Origin: JBJXHN01 sp046233135 | GTDB lineage: Bacteria > Pseudomonadota > Alphaproteobacteria > Rhodospirillales > Rhodospirillaceae | Length of the DNA: 64,000 nucleotides | NCBI GenBank assembly: GCA_046233135.1 | Contig: JBJXHN010000001.1 | Span: 682,001 to 746,000 of the forward strand | Reading direction: 5' to 3' | Part shown: in pieces, positions 42,708-50,941 of the stretch | How the letters are laid out: each line of letters begins with the position of its first letter | Position numbering within the stretch: position 1 is the stretch's first letter | Program-made: the position numbers and the translations under genes | The notes under the pieces: model-generated | Told to the model about the DNA's origin: nothing | Seen by the model: only the letters and a program-made list of their open reading frames with translations | Database searches by the model: none

Positions 42708-43853
42708 TCAGAATTCATAAATACTTTTGCGAGCCAGAGCCGTGATGAAGTCCGTCCGCGTAACGATGCCGACGATCTTGCCCTTGTCCAGCACCGGGAC
42801 GGCATCAACGTCGCCGTCGGCCATCATCGGAAGAAGGGCACTGATGGGGGTTGTGGGCATCACCGGGGGAACGTGCTCGGTCATGATATCGCCAGCGCGC
42901 AGGGATCGGCTTGCGTTCCGGAACACCCCCCGCCGCACTTCGCCCGTCCATGTTCCGGCAATAAGGTGGATCTGAAAGATGACGCCGAGGAAACGTCCAT
43001 CCGGCTCGACAACAGGCAACGATGTAAATCTGTGAGTCTTGAACAGCTTCGCGACCTTCTCCAAAGACGTGGCAGGGTCAACGGTGACGAGATTCCGCGA
43101 CATGATATCCGATGCCCTTGCGGGTTCTGTTCGATGGCTCGCCGCCTGAAGCTCGGCAGCACCGATCAATCGGGCGAGGTCTTCGACCCCCAAATTGAAA
43201 GACTGGCGATAGCGTTCCAGGATACCGGACAGCTCACGCTCCGTGAGCCCGAGTCGAACCATCGGATCAGGATCGTGTGTCCCATGCCGGTTCACCTCCT
43301 CGAACTGGCGGAACGGGTAGTGGCGGCCAGTAAGGCGGGCATAGAGAGCGGCGAACACCACCAGGACAGAGGTCCCGACGGCTATCGGCATCAACGCGAA
43401 CCAGAAGCCGAGATGAGCCACGGCTTCCGGATTCATGGCGGCCGTCATCGCGACGGCGCCTGCCGGGGGATGGACCGCGCGGCACAGAATGATCGCACAC
43501 GTCGCCAGCCCGACGGCCAAGGCAATCCGAAGCGTCGGATCGCCAACAAAAAGACAGACCGCAACACCAACGATTGCCGCGACCGTATTTCCGACGATTG
43601 CCGACCAAGGCTGAGCAAGCGGACTATTCGGCACGGCGAACAGAAGAACGGAGCTCGCACCGAATGGCGCAACCAAATAAAGCCCGAGCGTAAAATCCAC
43701 GGCCGGGGACAGAAGAAGCAATCCGCTCAGGCCCAGCCCCGCACAGACGCCGATACCGGCGCGGACGGCTTCCAACGGCGGGGTGCGGGCAACAGCGGGG
43801 CCGAGTGAACGAAAAAACAGCACAGCAATGCCCCTTACAAACAATCCGCCCAA
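42708..43853 (-). CDS. HPP-family membrane protein with CBS domain pair
   Basis: A 381-residue protein. The first 175 residues form an HPP domain of four or five membrane helices with the name-giving motif AVHPPAGAVAM and the conserved LVAPFGASSVLLFAVPNSPLAQPW. Two CBS domains follow (about 248-300, SRNLVTVDPATSLEKVAKLF, and 325-378, MTEHVPPVMPTTPISALLPM). HPP proteins of cyanobacteria and plastids have been reported as nitrite transporters. Its place just behind the nap promoter suggests it moves nitrite or nitrate, gated by a nucleotide bound to the CBS pair. That link is inference; its own promoter is separate. Confidence 0.88.
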   Translation of the reverse strand: MGGLFVRGIAVLFFRSLGPAVARTPPLEAVRAGIGVCAGLGLSGLLLLSPAVDFTLGLYLVAPFGASSVLLFAVPNSPLAQPWSAIVGNTVAAIVGVAVCLFVGDPTLRIALAVGLATCAIILCRAVHPPAGAVAMTAAMNPEAVAHLGFWFALMPIAVGTSVLVVFAALYARLTGRHYPFRQFEEVNRHGTHDPDPMVRLGLTERELSGILERYRQSFNLGVEDLARLIGAAELQAASHRTEPARASDIMSRNLVTVDPATSLEKVAKLFKTHRFTSLPVVEPDGRFLGVIFQIHLIAGTWTGEVRRGVFRNASRSLRAGDIMTEHVPPVMPTTPISALLPMMADGDVDAVPVLDKGKIVGIVTRTDFITALARKSIYEF

Positions 43854-44016
43854 AAAACCAGCAGAAAATGAACAATATCCGCCGGCTGCCAGCCCATCAT
43901 GAGCCCGCTGCAGACAGTATAAGGTTGAACATAATGGCGCGCGTCTTGGAAGTACCGATATGGCTCTATAGGACTAGCACTTAAGTGCCAATTTCATCGC
44001 CTGAAAAAATTGAGCC
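43854..44016. promoter_or_regulatory. Upstream region of the HPP-CBS gene with a 12-bp palindrome
   Basis: This non-coding stretch is more AT-rich than its surroundings and must hold the HPP-CBS promoter. It contains a perfect palindrome GCACTTAAGTGC at 43977-43988, 29 bp before the 25-bp repeat array. No gene is seen here or up to the hydrolase stop at 44229. Confidence 0.45.
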
Positions 44017-44137
44017 GTCTGACCGGACCGGTCAAGGAGGTGTCTGACCGGACCGGTCAAGGAGGTGTCTGACCGGACCGGTCATTGAGGTGCCCGACCG
44101 GACCGGTCAAGGAGGTGCCCGACCGGACCGGTCAAGG
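44017..44137. repeat. Tandem array of five 25-bp units, each holding a 13-15-bp palindrome
   Basis: The core GACCGGACCGGTC occurs at 44021, 44046, 44071, 44096 and 44121, exactly every 25 bp and without a single change. In the first three units it extends to TGACCGGACCGGTCA; the last two start with C. Spacers are AGGAGGTGTC or close variants. The array lies 164-284 bp upstream of the HPP-CBS start and 92 bp beyond the hydrolase stop. Strict conservation of the palindrome while spacers drift is what an operator array would show. The spacer also reads AAGGAGGTG, but no gene follows it. Confidence 0.9.
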
Positions 44138-44228
44138 CCTCCACGCATGCCGCAAGGCCCGGGGCAGCCTCGCAGCCCGGTTGGTCTGGACGGGACAGTG
44201 TCTCGCCCCACCTCGGGGGATCGACCGC

Positions 44229-45077
44229 CTATTCCGTCAAAAACTCCACCACCGCGTCGATCTGATCTGCGGCATTGAGCGCCGGGGCATGGCCCACGCC
44301 GGCGAATTCGACCACCTCGCAGCGCGGCCCCCGGTGCTTCATCCGCTCCGCCGTGTCGGGCCGCAGCAGGTCTGACTCCGCACCGCGCAGCAGCAGCACC
44401 GGGCAGCGGATGGCATCCCACAGCGGCCACAGGTCCACCGCCTCCAGCGGCGCGGACTTCAGCGGCACCGAAATCGCCGGGTCACAGGCCAGGTGGTACT
44501 TGCCCTCCCCGTCCCGCCAATGGCCGTGCTCGGCCATCGCCCGCCATTCGGCATCGGTCAGGGGGCCGAAGGGCGCATGGACCTTGCGCAGATGCGCTTC
44601 CAGCTCCTCCAGCGTCCCGTAGGCAGGGTCGTAGCCCACGTAGTCGCGGATGCGGGCCATCGCTGCCTTGGGGATCTCCGGCCCCACGTCGTTGATCACC
44701 AGCCGGCGGATCGGCGAATTCGGCAAGGCTGCCAGGATCATGCCGATCAGCCCGCCCATGGACGTGCCGACCCAATCCACCTCTGCCGCACCGGTACGGG
44801 CGATCAACGGCACCATATCCCCGGCATAGTCCGGGTTGGTATAGCCTTCGGGGTTGGTCAGGCGGTCGCTTCGACCGCGCCCCAGGACATCGGGGCAGAA
44901 CACCCGGTGATGCGCAGCCAGCCGCGCCGCCAGGGCGTCGAAATCCCGGCCATTACGCGTCAGGCCATGGACACACACCGCTGCTGGCGCCGCAGGATCC
45001 TGCTGCCACAGCTGATAGGTCATGCGGCGGAAGCCCTCCATCCGCAAGCATGCGACGGCATCGGCGACTGGTGTCAT
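44229..45077 (-). CDS. Alpha/beta hydrolase
   Basis: A 282-residue alpha/beta hydrolase fold protein. The nucleophile elbow is GTSMGGLIG (Ser), an oxyanion stretch is VCVHGLTRNGRDFD, the acid is probably Asp in LLRGAESDLLRP, and the His is in GVGHAPAL. The substrate cannot be named. The ATG shares its first base with the stop of the solute-binding-protein-like gene (TGATG), with GGAGGGG just upstream, so the two are made together. A TTG one codon earlier is a possible start. Confidence 0.88.
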   Translation of the reverse strand: MTPVADAVACLRMEGFRRMTYQLWQQDPAAPAAVCVHGLTRNGRDFDALAARLAAHHRVFCPDVLGRGRSDRLTNPEGYTNPDYAGDMVPLIARTGAAEVDWVGTSMGGLIGMILAALPNSPIRRLVINDVGPEIPKAAMARIRDYVGYDPAYGTLEELEAHLRKVHAPFGPLTDAEWRAMAEHGHWRDGEGKYHLACDPAISVPLKSAPLEAVDLWPLWDAIRCPVLLLRGAESDLLRPDTAERMKHRGPRCEVVEFAGVGHAPALNAADQIDAVVEFLTE

Positions 45078-46405
45078 CAACGGACCCCTCCTGGCGTGTA
45101 GGGAAACGGTGTGGACGGCGGTTCGGGAATCACCACCGGGTAGGTTTTGGCCGGAACCGGCTCCGGCGCAGGCGGCGCGGACGGCTCTTCGACGGCCGGA
45201 GCCGCCGCTTCAGGAACTGTTTCGGCGGCCGGAGCCGCCTCCCCTTCCGCCTGCCCGGGCGGCAGGGCGACGCTGAGGGGCTTATCCCCGCCGGTCCCGG
45301 CTTCTGCGGTGCCTTCCAGCGGCACGATCGGCGCGGCGGCCGGCGTTTTCTGCGGGGCCGCGTCGGGCTTCGCTTGCCCCTCCGCCTGCAGCGGCGGGGG
45401 GGCCTCGACGATGACCGGGCGGTCCACCACCCCGTCCAGGCGGGCGCTGGTCCGCAGGCTCCAGGCCTCCCAGGCCGTCCGATCCACCGGTTCGGAGTCC
45501 ATCTCCCAGCCGGCCAGCCGCCCGGCCAGCCCCTCCACCCGGCGGCGCAGGGCCTCCCGGGCATAGGCCACCGCTTCATCGGCGGAGATCCGCAAGGCAT
45601 CCTGCTGGGCGGCACTCAATCCCATCCAGGCCCGGTCCGCCATCAGCACCGGCTGGTAGTCGTACCAGATCGCCAGGTCCCCCGGGCGGGTGACGCAGAC
45701 CGATGTCAGGTCCCGGAACTGCGGATTGTCACTCGACAGGGCGATCACCGTCACCGCTGCCACATCGGCCCGGCCGTCGGCCAGCTGCGCCAGCGCGCTG
45801 TCCGGTCCGGCGGCCCGCGCCTCCACGGGACGGGCCGAGGCCGCGACCGCCAGCCCCTGCCCGTTCTGCGCCAGATCCCGCCCTTCCAGATCCCGGGGCA
45901 GGCGGCGGCAATCCCCGTCGCTGACCAGCACGCCGGGAACCCACAGATCGGCCAGCACCCGGACCCCGAAGTCGGCCAGCCGCGTCTTCACCCGGGTCAT
46001 CAGCGGGCTGTTCGCCATGCCGTAATAGCTCGCCTCGCCCGGTTCCAGCCCGGGCAGGGACGGCAGGGCGAACACAGGATCGATGCCGGCCAGACGGCTC
46101 AGCGGCATCAGGGCCAGTTCCAGGGTTCCGTCGGTCAGGCCCGGCCACAGCTGGTCTTCGGAAAACAAGCGGCCCTGCGGATAGATCTTCAGGCGCAACG
46201 ACCCGCTTTGCCGCTCCAGGCTGCGGGCCAGCACGTCCATCATGCGGTTGCGCACCTCCTCCAGCCCCGTGGAATAGGCATGCGCTGCCTTCAGAGTCGC
46301 CGCCCGTACGGGTGCCGCATGGCCGGACAGACCGGCCAGGGCCGTTCCGCACAGCAGGGCGGACACCAGAAGAAAGCGTGACAGGCGGCGGGGATAGGGG
46401 CGCAA
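45077..46405 (-). CDS. DctP-like solute-binding protein with long Pro/Ala/Glu-rich C-terminal tail
   Basis: A 442-residue exported protein. Residues about 35-310 match TRAP binding proteins: LKAAHAYSTGLEEVRNRMMD, LKIYPQGRLFSEDQLWPGL, MPLSRLAGIDPVFALPSLPG and LADLWVPGVLVSDGDCRRL. After residue 310 comes about 130 residues of low-complexity Pro, Ala and Glu, ending in PYTPGGVR, not normal for this family. The start taken is the TTG at 46405, with GAGGA upstream and a signal peptide directly after; an ATG at 46477 would put 24 odd residues ahead of it. No DctQ or DctM gene is adjacent, so it may have left transport for another role with the coupled hydrolase. Confidence 0.72.
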   Translation of the reverse strand: MRPYPRRLSRFLLVSALLCGTALAGLSGHAAPVRAATLKAAHAYSTGLEEVRNRMMDVLARSLERQSGSLRLKIYPQGRLFSEDQLWPGLTDGTLELALMPLSRLAGIDPVFALPSLPGLEPGEASYYGMANSPLMTRVKTRLADFGVRVLADLWVPGVLVSDGDCRRLPRDLEGRDLAQNGQGLAVAASARPVEARAAGPDSALAQLADGRADVAAVTVIALSSDNPQFRDLTSVCVTRPGDLAIWYDYQPVLMADRAWMGLSAAQQDALRISADEAVAYAREALRRRVEGLAGRLAGWEMDSEPVDRTAWEAWSLRTSARLDGVVDRPVIVEAPPPLQAEGQAKPDAAPQKTPAAAPIVPLEGTAEAGTGGDKPLSVALPPGQAEGEAAPAAETVPEAAAPAVEEPSAPPAPEPVPAKTYPVVIPEPPSTPFPYTPGGVR

Positions 46406-46475
46406 GGGGGATCCTCGTGGACACGGCGGGGCGCCAACAGTTGCCGGAAGCGGCCGGTCCGTCAACCGCCTGCGC

Positions 46476-49058
46476 ATGTCATCGGGACAGCCGCCGTTGT
46501 TTCCCCGCCGGACGACCGGTAGAGTGGTCCGCCCAGAGTGCTCCGGGTCAGGGGCTGTCAGCCTCCAGGCCCGGCGATCCGATTTGCCCTTTGCCCCACA
46601 GGAGCCTCCGATCATCCGCGCCGGCAAAACTCTCCTCCTCTGGCTGGGGCGCGGAATCGTGATCCTGCTGCTCCTGATCGTTTTCCTGGGCGCCGGGCTG
46701 GTGATCACCAGCTGGCGGGCGCTTCCCACGATCGATGGCACCATCGCCCTGCCCGTTGCCGGCCAGTTGCCCCAGGGGCCGGACAGCCGGGTTCGGCCAC
46801 AAACGGTGATCGCCTCGGTCACCATCGACCGGGACCGTTACGGCATCCCCACGATCCGCGCGACCAGCGAACATGACGGCTATTTCGCCCTCGGCTGGGT
46901 CCACGCGCAGGACCGGCTTTGGCAGATGGAAAGCATGCGCCGCCTGGGTGCGGGGCGCATGGCCGAGCTGATCGGCGCCCCCGGCGTGGCCATCGACCGC
47001 TTTGTCCGCACGCTCGGCCTCTATCACCTGGCCACGGAAACCTGGCGGGAAATGCCGGCGGACTCCCGGGCCGTGCTGGAGGCCTACAGCGCGGGCGTCA
47101 ATGCCTGGATCCGGGAACGCCCCGATCCCCTGCCCCTCGAATTCCAGCTGCTGGTGCACGAACCCGAACCCTGGACGCCGGTGGACAGCCTGGTCTGGGG
47201 GCGGCTGATGGCCCTGTGGCTGTCGGGCGACTGGACCGAGGAGCTGCTGCGGGCCGCCCTGTTCAAGCGGCTGACGGCGGACCAGATGCGCCAGTTGTGG
47301 CCGGCCCTGGCCGGGGTCCCGTCGGGAGAGACGGCGGATCTCTCCCAAGCCGTGCTGGACAGCATGCCCGCAGAGCTTATGCCGCGCCTGGCCTCCAACG
47401 CCTGGGCGGTCTCCGGGGACCGCACCGCCTCCGGCAAGCCGCTGCTGGCCAACGATCCCCATCTCGGCTTCCAGGTGCCGATCCAGTGGTATCTGGTGCG
47501 TCTGGAACTGCCGACCCGCATCCTGGCCGGCGCCACCGCGCCCGGCGTCCCCTTCCTGTCCATCGGCCGCAACAACGCGCTGGCCTGGGGCTTCACCACC
47601 ACCCACTCCGACACCATGGATCTGTATCTGGAACGGCTGGAAGGTCCGGGGGAGGTGGCGACCGAGGCCGGTCCGGTGCCGATCGCCCAGCGGCAGGAGA
47701 TCATCAAGGTCCGTTTCGGGGATGATGTGCCCCTGACGGTCCGCAGCACCCGCCACGGCCCGATCATTTCGGATGCGGCGCTGGGCGGCAGTGCCCGGTT
47801 GATCCCGCGCCTGGTGGGGGATCACCAGATGCTGGCCTTGCAGGCCACCGCCCTGCGGCCCGAGGACAGCACCGCCGATGCCCTGTTCCACATCAACCGC
47901 GCCCGCTCCCTGGAGCAGCTGGAACGCGCTCTGGCCCGCTTCCAGGCGCCGCAGCAGAACATCACCGTGGGCACCATCTATGGCGATATCGCCCGCTATT
48001 CCCCGGGATTGGTGCCCATCCGGCCCAAGCCGACGGGTCTGACCCCGACGCCCGGGTGGGCGGCGGACTGGCGGTGGGACCGCTTCATCCCCTTCCAGAC
48101 CCTGCCCAGCGAGATCAATCCGAAGCGGGGCTATGTCTTCAACACCAACAGCCGCATTGCCCCGGACGATTATCCCTACTACCTGACCGATGCCTGGCCG
48201 GGAGAGGACCGCGCCACCCGCATCGACCGTATCCTGGCCCGTGCCTCCGATCTGACGGTGGCGGATATGCAGCTGTATCAGATGGATACGGTCTCCGTTG
48301 CTGTGGAACGCCTGCTGCCGCGGCTGATCGCCCTGGCTGATGCCGCGCATCTGCCGCCGGAAAGCGATGCCGGCCGTGCCCTGGTCCGGCTGCGCAATCC
48401 GTCGTGGAAGGCCGACATGGCCGCCCCGCGCACCGAACCCCTGCTGATGGCCGCCTGGCTGAGCACCCTGCCCCGGGGTCTGTTCGCCGACGAAATGGGT
48501 CCCCTGTTCGCCCATTGGAACCGGCTTGATGTGGACCTGCTGTTGCGGGTGTTCGACGAGGATCCGTCCTGGTGCGACGACGTCACCACTCCGGACGACA
48601 AGGAGCCGTGCAGCCGTGTGGCGGGACAGGCCCTGGAAACCGCCATGGCGGATTTGCGGACCCGTCTGGACGGGGACGATCCCCTGAATCACGCATGGGG
48701 AGAGATGCACCGGGCCCGTTTCGGGCATCTGCTGTTTTCCTGGATACCCGGCCTCGGATCCGTCAGCGGGTTCAGGGTTCCCACGGGCGGGGATAACTTC
48801 ACCCTGTCCCGGGGCACCTTCTCCATGACCGGTGACGACCGCTTCGAACACGTCCACGGTGCGGGCCTGCGGACGGTGATGGATCTGGAGAACCTGGACC
48901 GCTCCGGCTTCGTCCTCGCCACCGGGCAGTCTGGCCAGGTCTTTTCGCCACACTATGCCGATCAGCTGGCGCTGTGGCAGGACGGAATGCTGCTGACCCT
49001 GGACGGCACCGTCGATCCCCAAGGCCACCGGCTGATCCTGGAACCGTCCATGCGCTGA
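46476..49058 (+). CDS. Penicillin acylase family protein (Ntn hydrolase), membrane anchored
   Basis: An 860-residue precursor of the penicillin/acyl-homoserine-lactone acylase family, which cleaves itself before the catalytic Ser. That Ser is Ser307 in LASNAWAVSGDRTASGKPLL, followed by the conserved LANDPHLGFQVP and the Asn-bearing SIGRNNALAWGFTTTHSD. A membrane helix (about 51-78, LLLWLGRGIVILLLLIVFLG) replaces a signal peptide. The true start is unclear: ATG 46476 overlaps the divergent gene and lacks a ribosome-binding site, TTG 46584 has none either, and the best GGAG box lies before an ATC at about 46611. Substrate unknown; amide lactones or beta-lactams are options. Confidence 0.85.
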   Translation: MSSGQPPLFPRRTTGRVVRPECSGSGAVSLQARRSDLPFAPQEPPIIRAGKTLLLWLGRGIVILLLLIVFLGAGLVITSWRALPTIDGTIALPVAGQLPQGPDSRVRPQTVIASVTIDRDRYGIPTIRATSEHDGYFALGWVHAQDRLWQMESMRRLGAGRMAELIGAPGVAIDRFVRTLGLYHLATETWREMPADSRAVLEAYSAGVNAWIRERPDPLPLEFQLLVHEPEPWTPVDSLVWGRLMALWLSGDWTEELLRAALFKRLTADQMRQLWPALAGVPSGETADLSQAVLDSMPAELMPRLASNAWAVSGDRTASGKPLLANDPHLGFQVPIQWYLVRLELPTRILAGATAPGVPFLSIGRNNALAWGFTTTHSDTMDLYLERLEGPGEVATEAGPVPIAQRQEIIKVRFGDDVPLTVRSTRHGPIISDAALGGSARLIPRLVGDHQMLALQATALRPEDSTADALFHINRARSLEQLERALARFQAPQQNITVGTIYGDIARYSPGLVPIRPKPTGLTPTPGWAADWRWDRFIPFQTLPSEINPKRGYVFNTNSRIAPDDYPYYLTDAWPGEDRATRIDRILARASDLTVADMQLYQMDTVSVAVERLLPRLIALADAAHLPPESDAGRALVRLRNPSWKADMAAPRTEPLLMAAWLSTLPRGLFADEMGPLFAHWNRLDVDLLLRVFDEDPSWCDDVTTPDDKEPCSRVAGQALETAMADLRTRLDGDDPLNHAWGEMHRARFGHLLFSWIPGLGSVSGFRVPTGGDNFTLSRGTFSMTGDDRFEHVHGAGLRTVMDLENLDRSGFVLATGQSGQVFSPHYADQLALWQDGMLLTLDGTVDPQGHRLILEPSMR

Positions 49059-49069
49059 GCCGGTGACTG

Positions 49070-49208
49070 CAGCATCGAGCGGAAAAGTGGGCACCGGTTT
49101 TCCGGTTTGGCGGAACGCACGCCTTCGGCGTGACTCGATGCCGTAACTATATGATTCTCGATCAAAGTGCCTGCCGTCAATCGATGCAGATTTAAGGCAG
49201 TTTGATCT
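49070..49208. repeat. Dispersed bipartite palindromic repeat, copy 1 (long form)
   Basis: About 139 bp between the convergent acylase and flavin reductase genes. It starts with CAGCATCGAGCGGAAAAGTG, contains a CGGAAAA/TTTTCCG stem bounded by CATCGAG/CTCGATG, and ends in a second stem, GATCAAA near TTTGATC. Relative to copy 2 (58247-58360) it carries 27 extra bases (about 49106-49132) that include ACGCC/GGCGT. The first 36 bases are identical in both copies. Confidence 0.85.
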
Positions 49209-49287
49209 AAGGGGTCAGGGCGGCCGCCTCGGGCCGCTCATTGCGAATCGAAAACGGACGCCTGGCTTGCAAGGGTGCTATGCGGCA

Positions 49288-49773
49288 TCAGACCGCGGTG
49301 TTGCCGATGGCACTGTACTGGCCACGGAAATAAATCAACGGCTGGCCGCCGGTCTGAGCATGCAGGTCCACCACCTCGCAGATCACGATCAGGTGGTCCC
49401 CCCCTTCGACAACCTCATGGACAGTGCAATCCAGACGGGCCAGAACATCCTTGGGGGCGGGCACGCCGCCCGGGGCTGTATCCGTTTCGAGGTCCGCGAA
49501 CTTGTCCGTCCCCCTGGCGGCAAAACGAATCGACAGATCCTGCTGACCTTCGGCAAGCACGGAAATGCTGACCTGCCCGCTGGCGAAAGCATCCGCTCGC
49601 GCCATCGATTTACCCAGGCAAAACAGCACCATCGGCGGCGTCAGCGACAGCGAGGTGAACGCACTGACCGTCACGCCGACCGGCTTGCTCTCGGCATCAA
49701 GGGTGGTCACCACCGTGACGCCAGACGCGAAACAACTCAACGCCTTGCGGAAGGAACGATCATCAACGGCCAT
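49288..49773 (-). CDS. Flavin reductase family protein (FMN-binding split barrel)
   Basis: A 161-residue protein of the HpaC/NtaB-type flavin reductases, which use NAD(P)H to reduce free flavin for a partner monooxygenase. Motifs: FRKALSCFASGVTVVTT, VGVTVSAFTSLSLTPPMVLF, SISVLAEGQQDLSIRFA and DHLIVICEVVDL. The start MAVDDRSFRK has AGGAGG upstream; the frame to 49866 adds unlike residues. No monooxygenase gene is next to it, so the partner is unknown. Confidence 0.88.
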   Translation of the reverse strand: MAVDDRSFRKALSCFASGVTVVTTLDAESKPVGVTVSAFTSLSLTPPMVLFCLGKSMARADAFASGQVSISVLAEGQQDLSIRFAARGTDKFADLETDTAPGGVPAPKDVLARLDCTVHEVVEGGDHLIVICEVVDLHAQTGGQPLIYFRGQYSAIGNTAV

Positions 49774-49971
49774 GCGGCTTGCCTCCTGAAGCTTGGAAGA
49801 CGGGTATACCCGTTCGGATGACCCGCGCCAATCCAAAGCGCAGGGGGAACCGTATGAGTCGTGCACCGGAAAGCGAACGTCAACCCTCTGACAATACGTT
49901 TTTTATACTGGTGAAACGGCGCGCCCCACGGTACCAAGGGGGCGGTCAGTGGCTTGGTGGCTCCGGTGGGG

Positions 49972-49987
49972 CCGAATGCGCATTCGG
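49972..49987. promoter_or_regulatory. Perfect 16-bp palindrome in the motA leader
   Basis: CCGAATGCGCATTCGG is its own reverse complement and lies 27-42 bp before the motA ATG, just ahead of the ribosome-binding site (TAGGGAGAA). It could be an operator or a short hairpin affecting motA translation. The rest of the spacer 49774-50013 shows nothing clear. Confidence 0.5.
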
Positions 49988-50013
49988 GCCAGCTGGTCGG
50001 GTAGGGAGAAGCC

Positions 50014-50871
50014 ATGCTCATTATCGTTGGCACGATCGTCGTGATCGCGAGCGTCTTCGCGGGCTATATGGGTGGCGGCGGTCACCTGGGCGTGCTGTGG
50101 CAGCCGTTCGAGTTCCTGATCATTTTCGGTGCCGCATTCGGCGCCTATATTATCGGCAGTTCCAGAAGCCAGCTTTCCCAGACGATCAAGGCCCTCGGTC
50201 CCATGCTGCGTGGACCGAAGCATAATCGTGGGAGCTATCTGGAACTGCTGTCGCTGCTCTACTCCCTGTTCCGGCTGGCTAAGACCAAAGGTGATCTGGC
50301 CCTTGAAAGCCATATCGAGAAGCCGGAGGAAAGCCCTATTTTCCAAAAGTTTCCCGCCTTTTCCAATGATCATCATTCCGTCGAATTTCTTTGCGATTAT
50401 CTGCGCCTGTTGACGTTGGGCACGAACAACGCGCACGAGGTGGAGACCATCATCGACGCCGAGATCGAAGCCCACCACAACGAAAACCACGCCATCGCGG
50501 CGGCGGTGGTCAACATGGCCGACGGCATGCCCGCCCTGGGGATCGTGGCCGCCGTGCTGGGCGTGATCCACACCATGGGCTCGATCACCGAGCCGCCGGA
50601 AGTTCTGGGTCACCTGATCGGCGCGGCCCTGGTGGGGACTTTCTCCGGGGTGCTGTTCTCCTACGGTTTCTTCGCCCCCTACGGCCGGGCCATCGCCAAC
50701 GCCTACGACTCCGATACGCAGTACCTGAATTGCATGAAGGCGGGACTCCTCGCCCATATGCAGGGGTACGCACCGCAGGTTTCCATCGAATTCGCGCGCA
50801 AGACGCTGCCGCCGAGCGTGCGGCCGTCCTTCGCCGAGGTGGAAGAGACGATCACCAACCTTTCCGACTAA
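50014..50871 (+). CDS. motA: Flagellar motor stator protein MotA
   Basis: A 285-residue proton-channel subunit of the flagellar stator, of the alphaproteobacterial MotA type. Four membrane helices: about 1-20, 28-48, about 170-195 (VNMADGMPALGIVAAVLGVI) and about 200-225 (LIGAALVGTFSGVLFSYGFF). The cytoplasmic loop between the second and third contacts FliG. The conserved Pro residues (DGMPALGI, EPPEVLG) are present. It precedes motB by 70 bp, so the two make one stator operon. Confidence 0.94.
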   Translation: MLIIVGTIVVIASVFAGYMGGGGHLGVLWQPFEFLIIFGAAFGAYIIGSSRSQLSQTIKALGPMLRGPKHNRGSYLELLSLLYSLFRLAKTKGDLALESHIEKPEESPIFQKFPAFSNDHHSVEFLCDYLRLLTLGTNNAHEVETIIDAEIEAHHNENHAIAAAVVNMADGMPALGIVAAVLGVIHTMGSITEPPEVLGHLIGAALVGTFSGVLFSYGFFAPYGRAIANAYDSDTQYLNCMKAGLLAHMQGYAPQVSIEFARKTLPPSVRPSFAEVEETITNLSD

Positions 50872-50941
50872 TCGGGGGGCGAGCGCTTCGCAGATCAGGG
50901 CGCTCCGGGCCTTCTAGACGGCAGGAAGCGGACGGCAGCAC

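Noticed and set aside
44017..44137. Reading the 25-bp array as a CRISPR array
   Set aside because: The period is too short, the spacers are nearly identical and no cas gene is present. A palindromic operator or tandem repeat explains it better.
44085..44375. Short plus-strand frames starting inside the palindromic array, with perfect AAGGAGGTG boxes
   Set aside because: The 25-bp period shifts the reading frame in each unit, the frames then run antisense through the hydrolase, and the products look like noise.
46406..46477. N-terminal extension of the DctP-like protein from ATG 46477
   Set aside because: It would place 24 Arg/Pro-rich residues ahead of a good signal peptide. The TTG at 46405 has a GAGGA box at proper distance.
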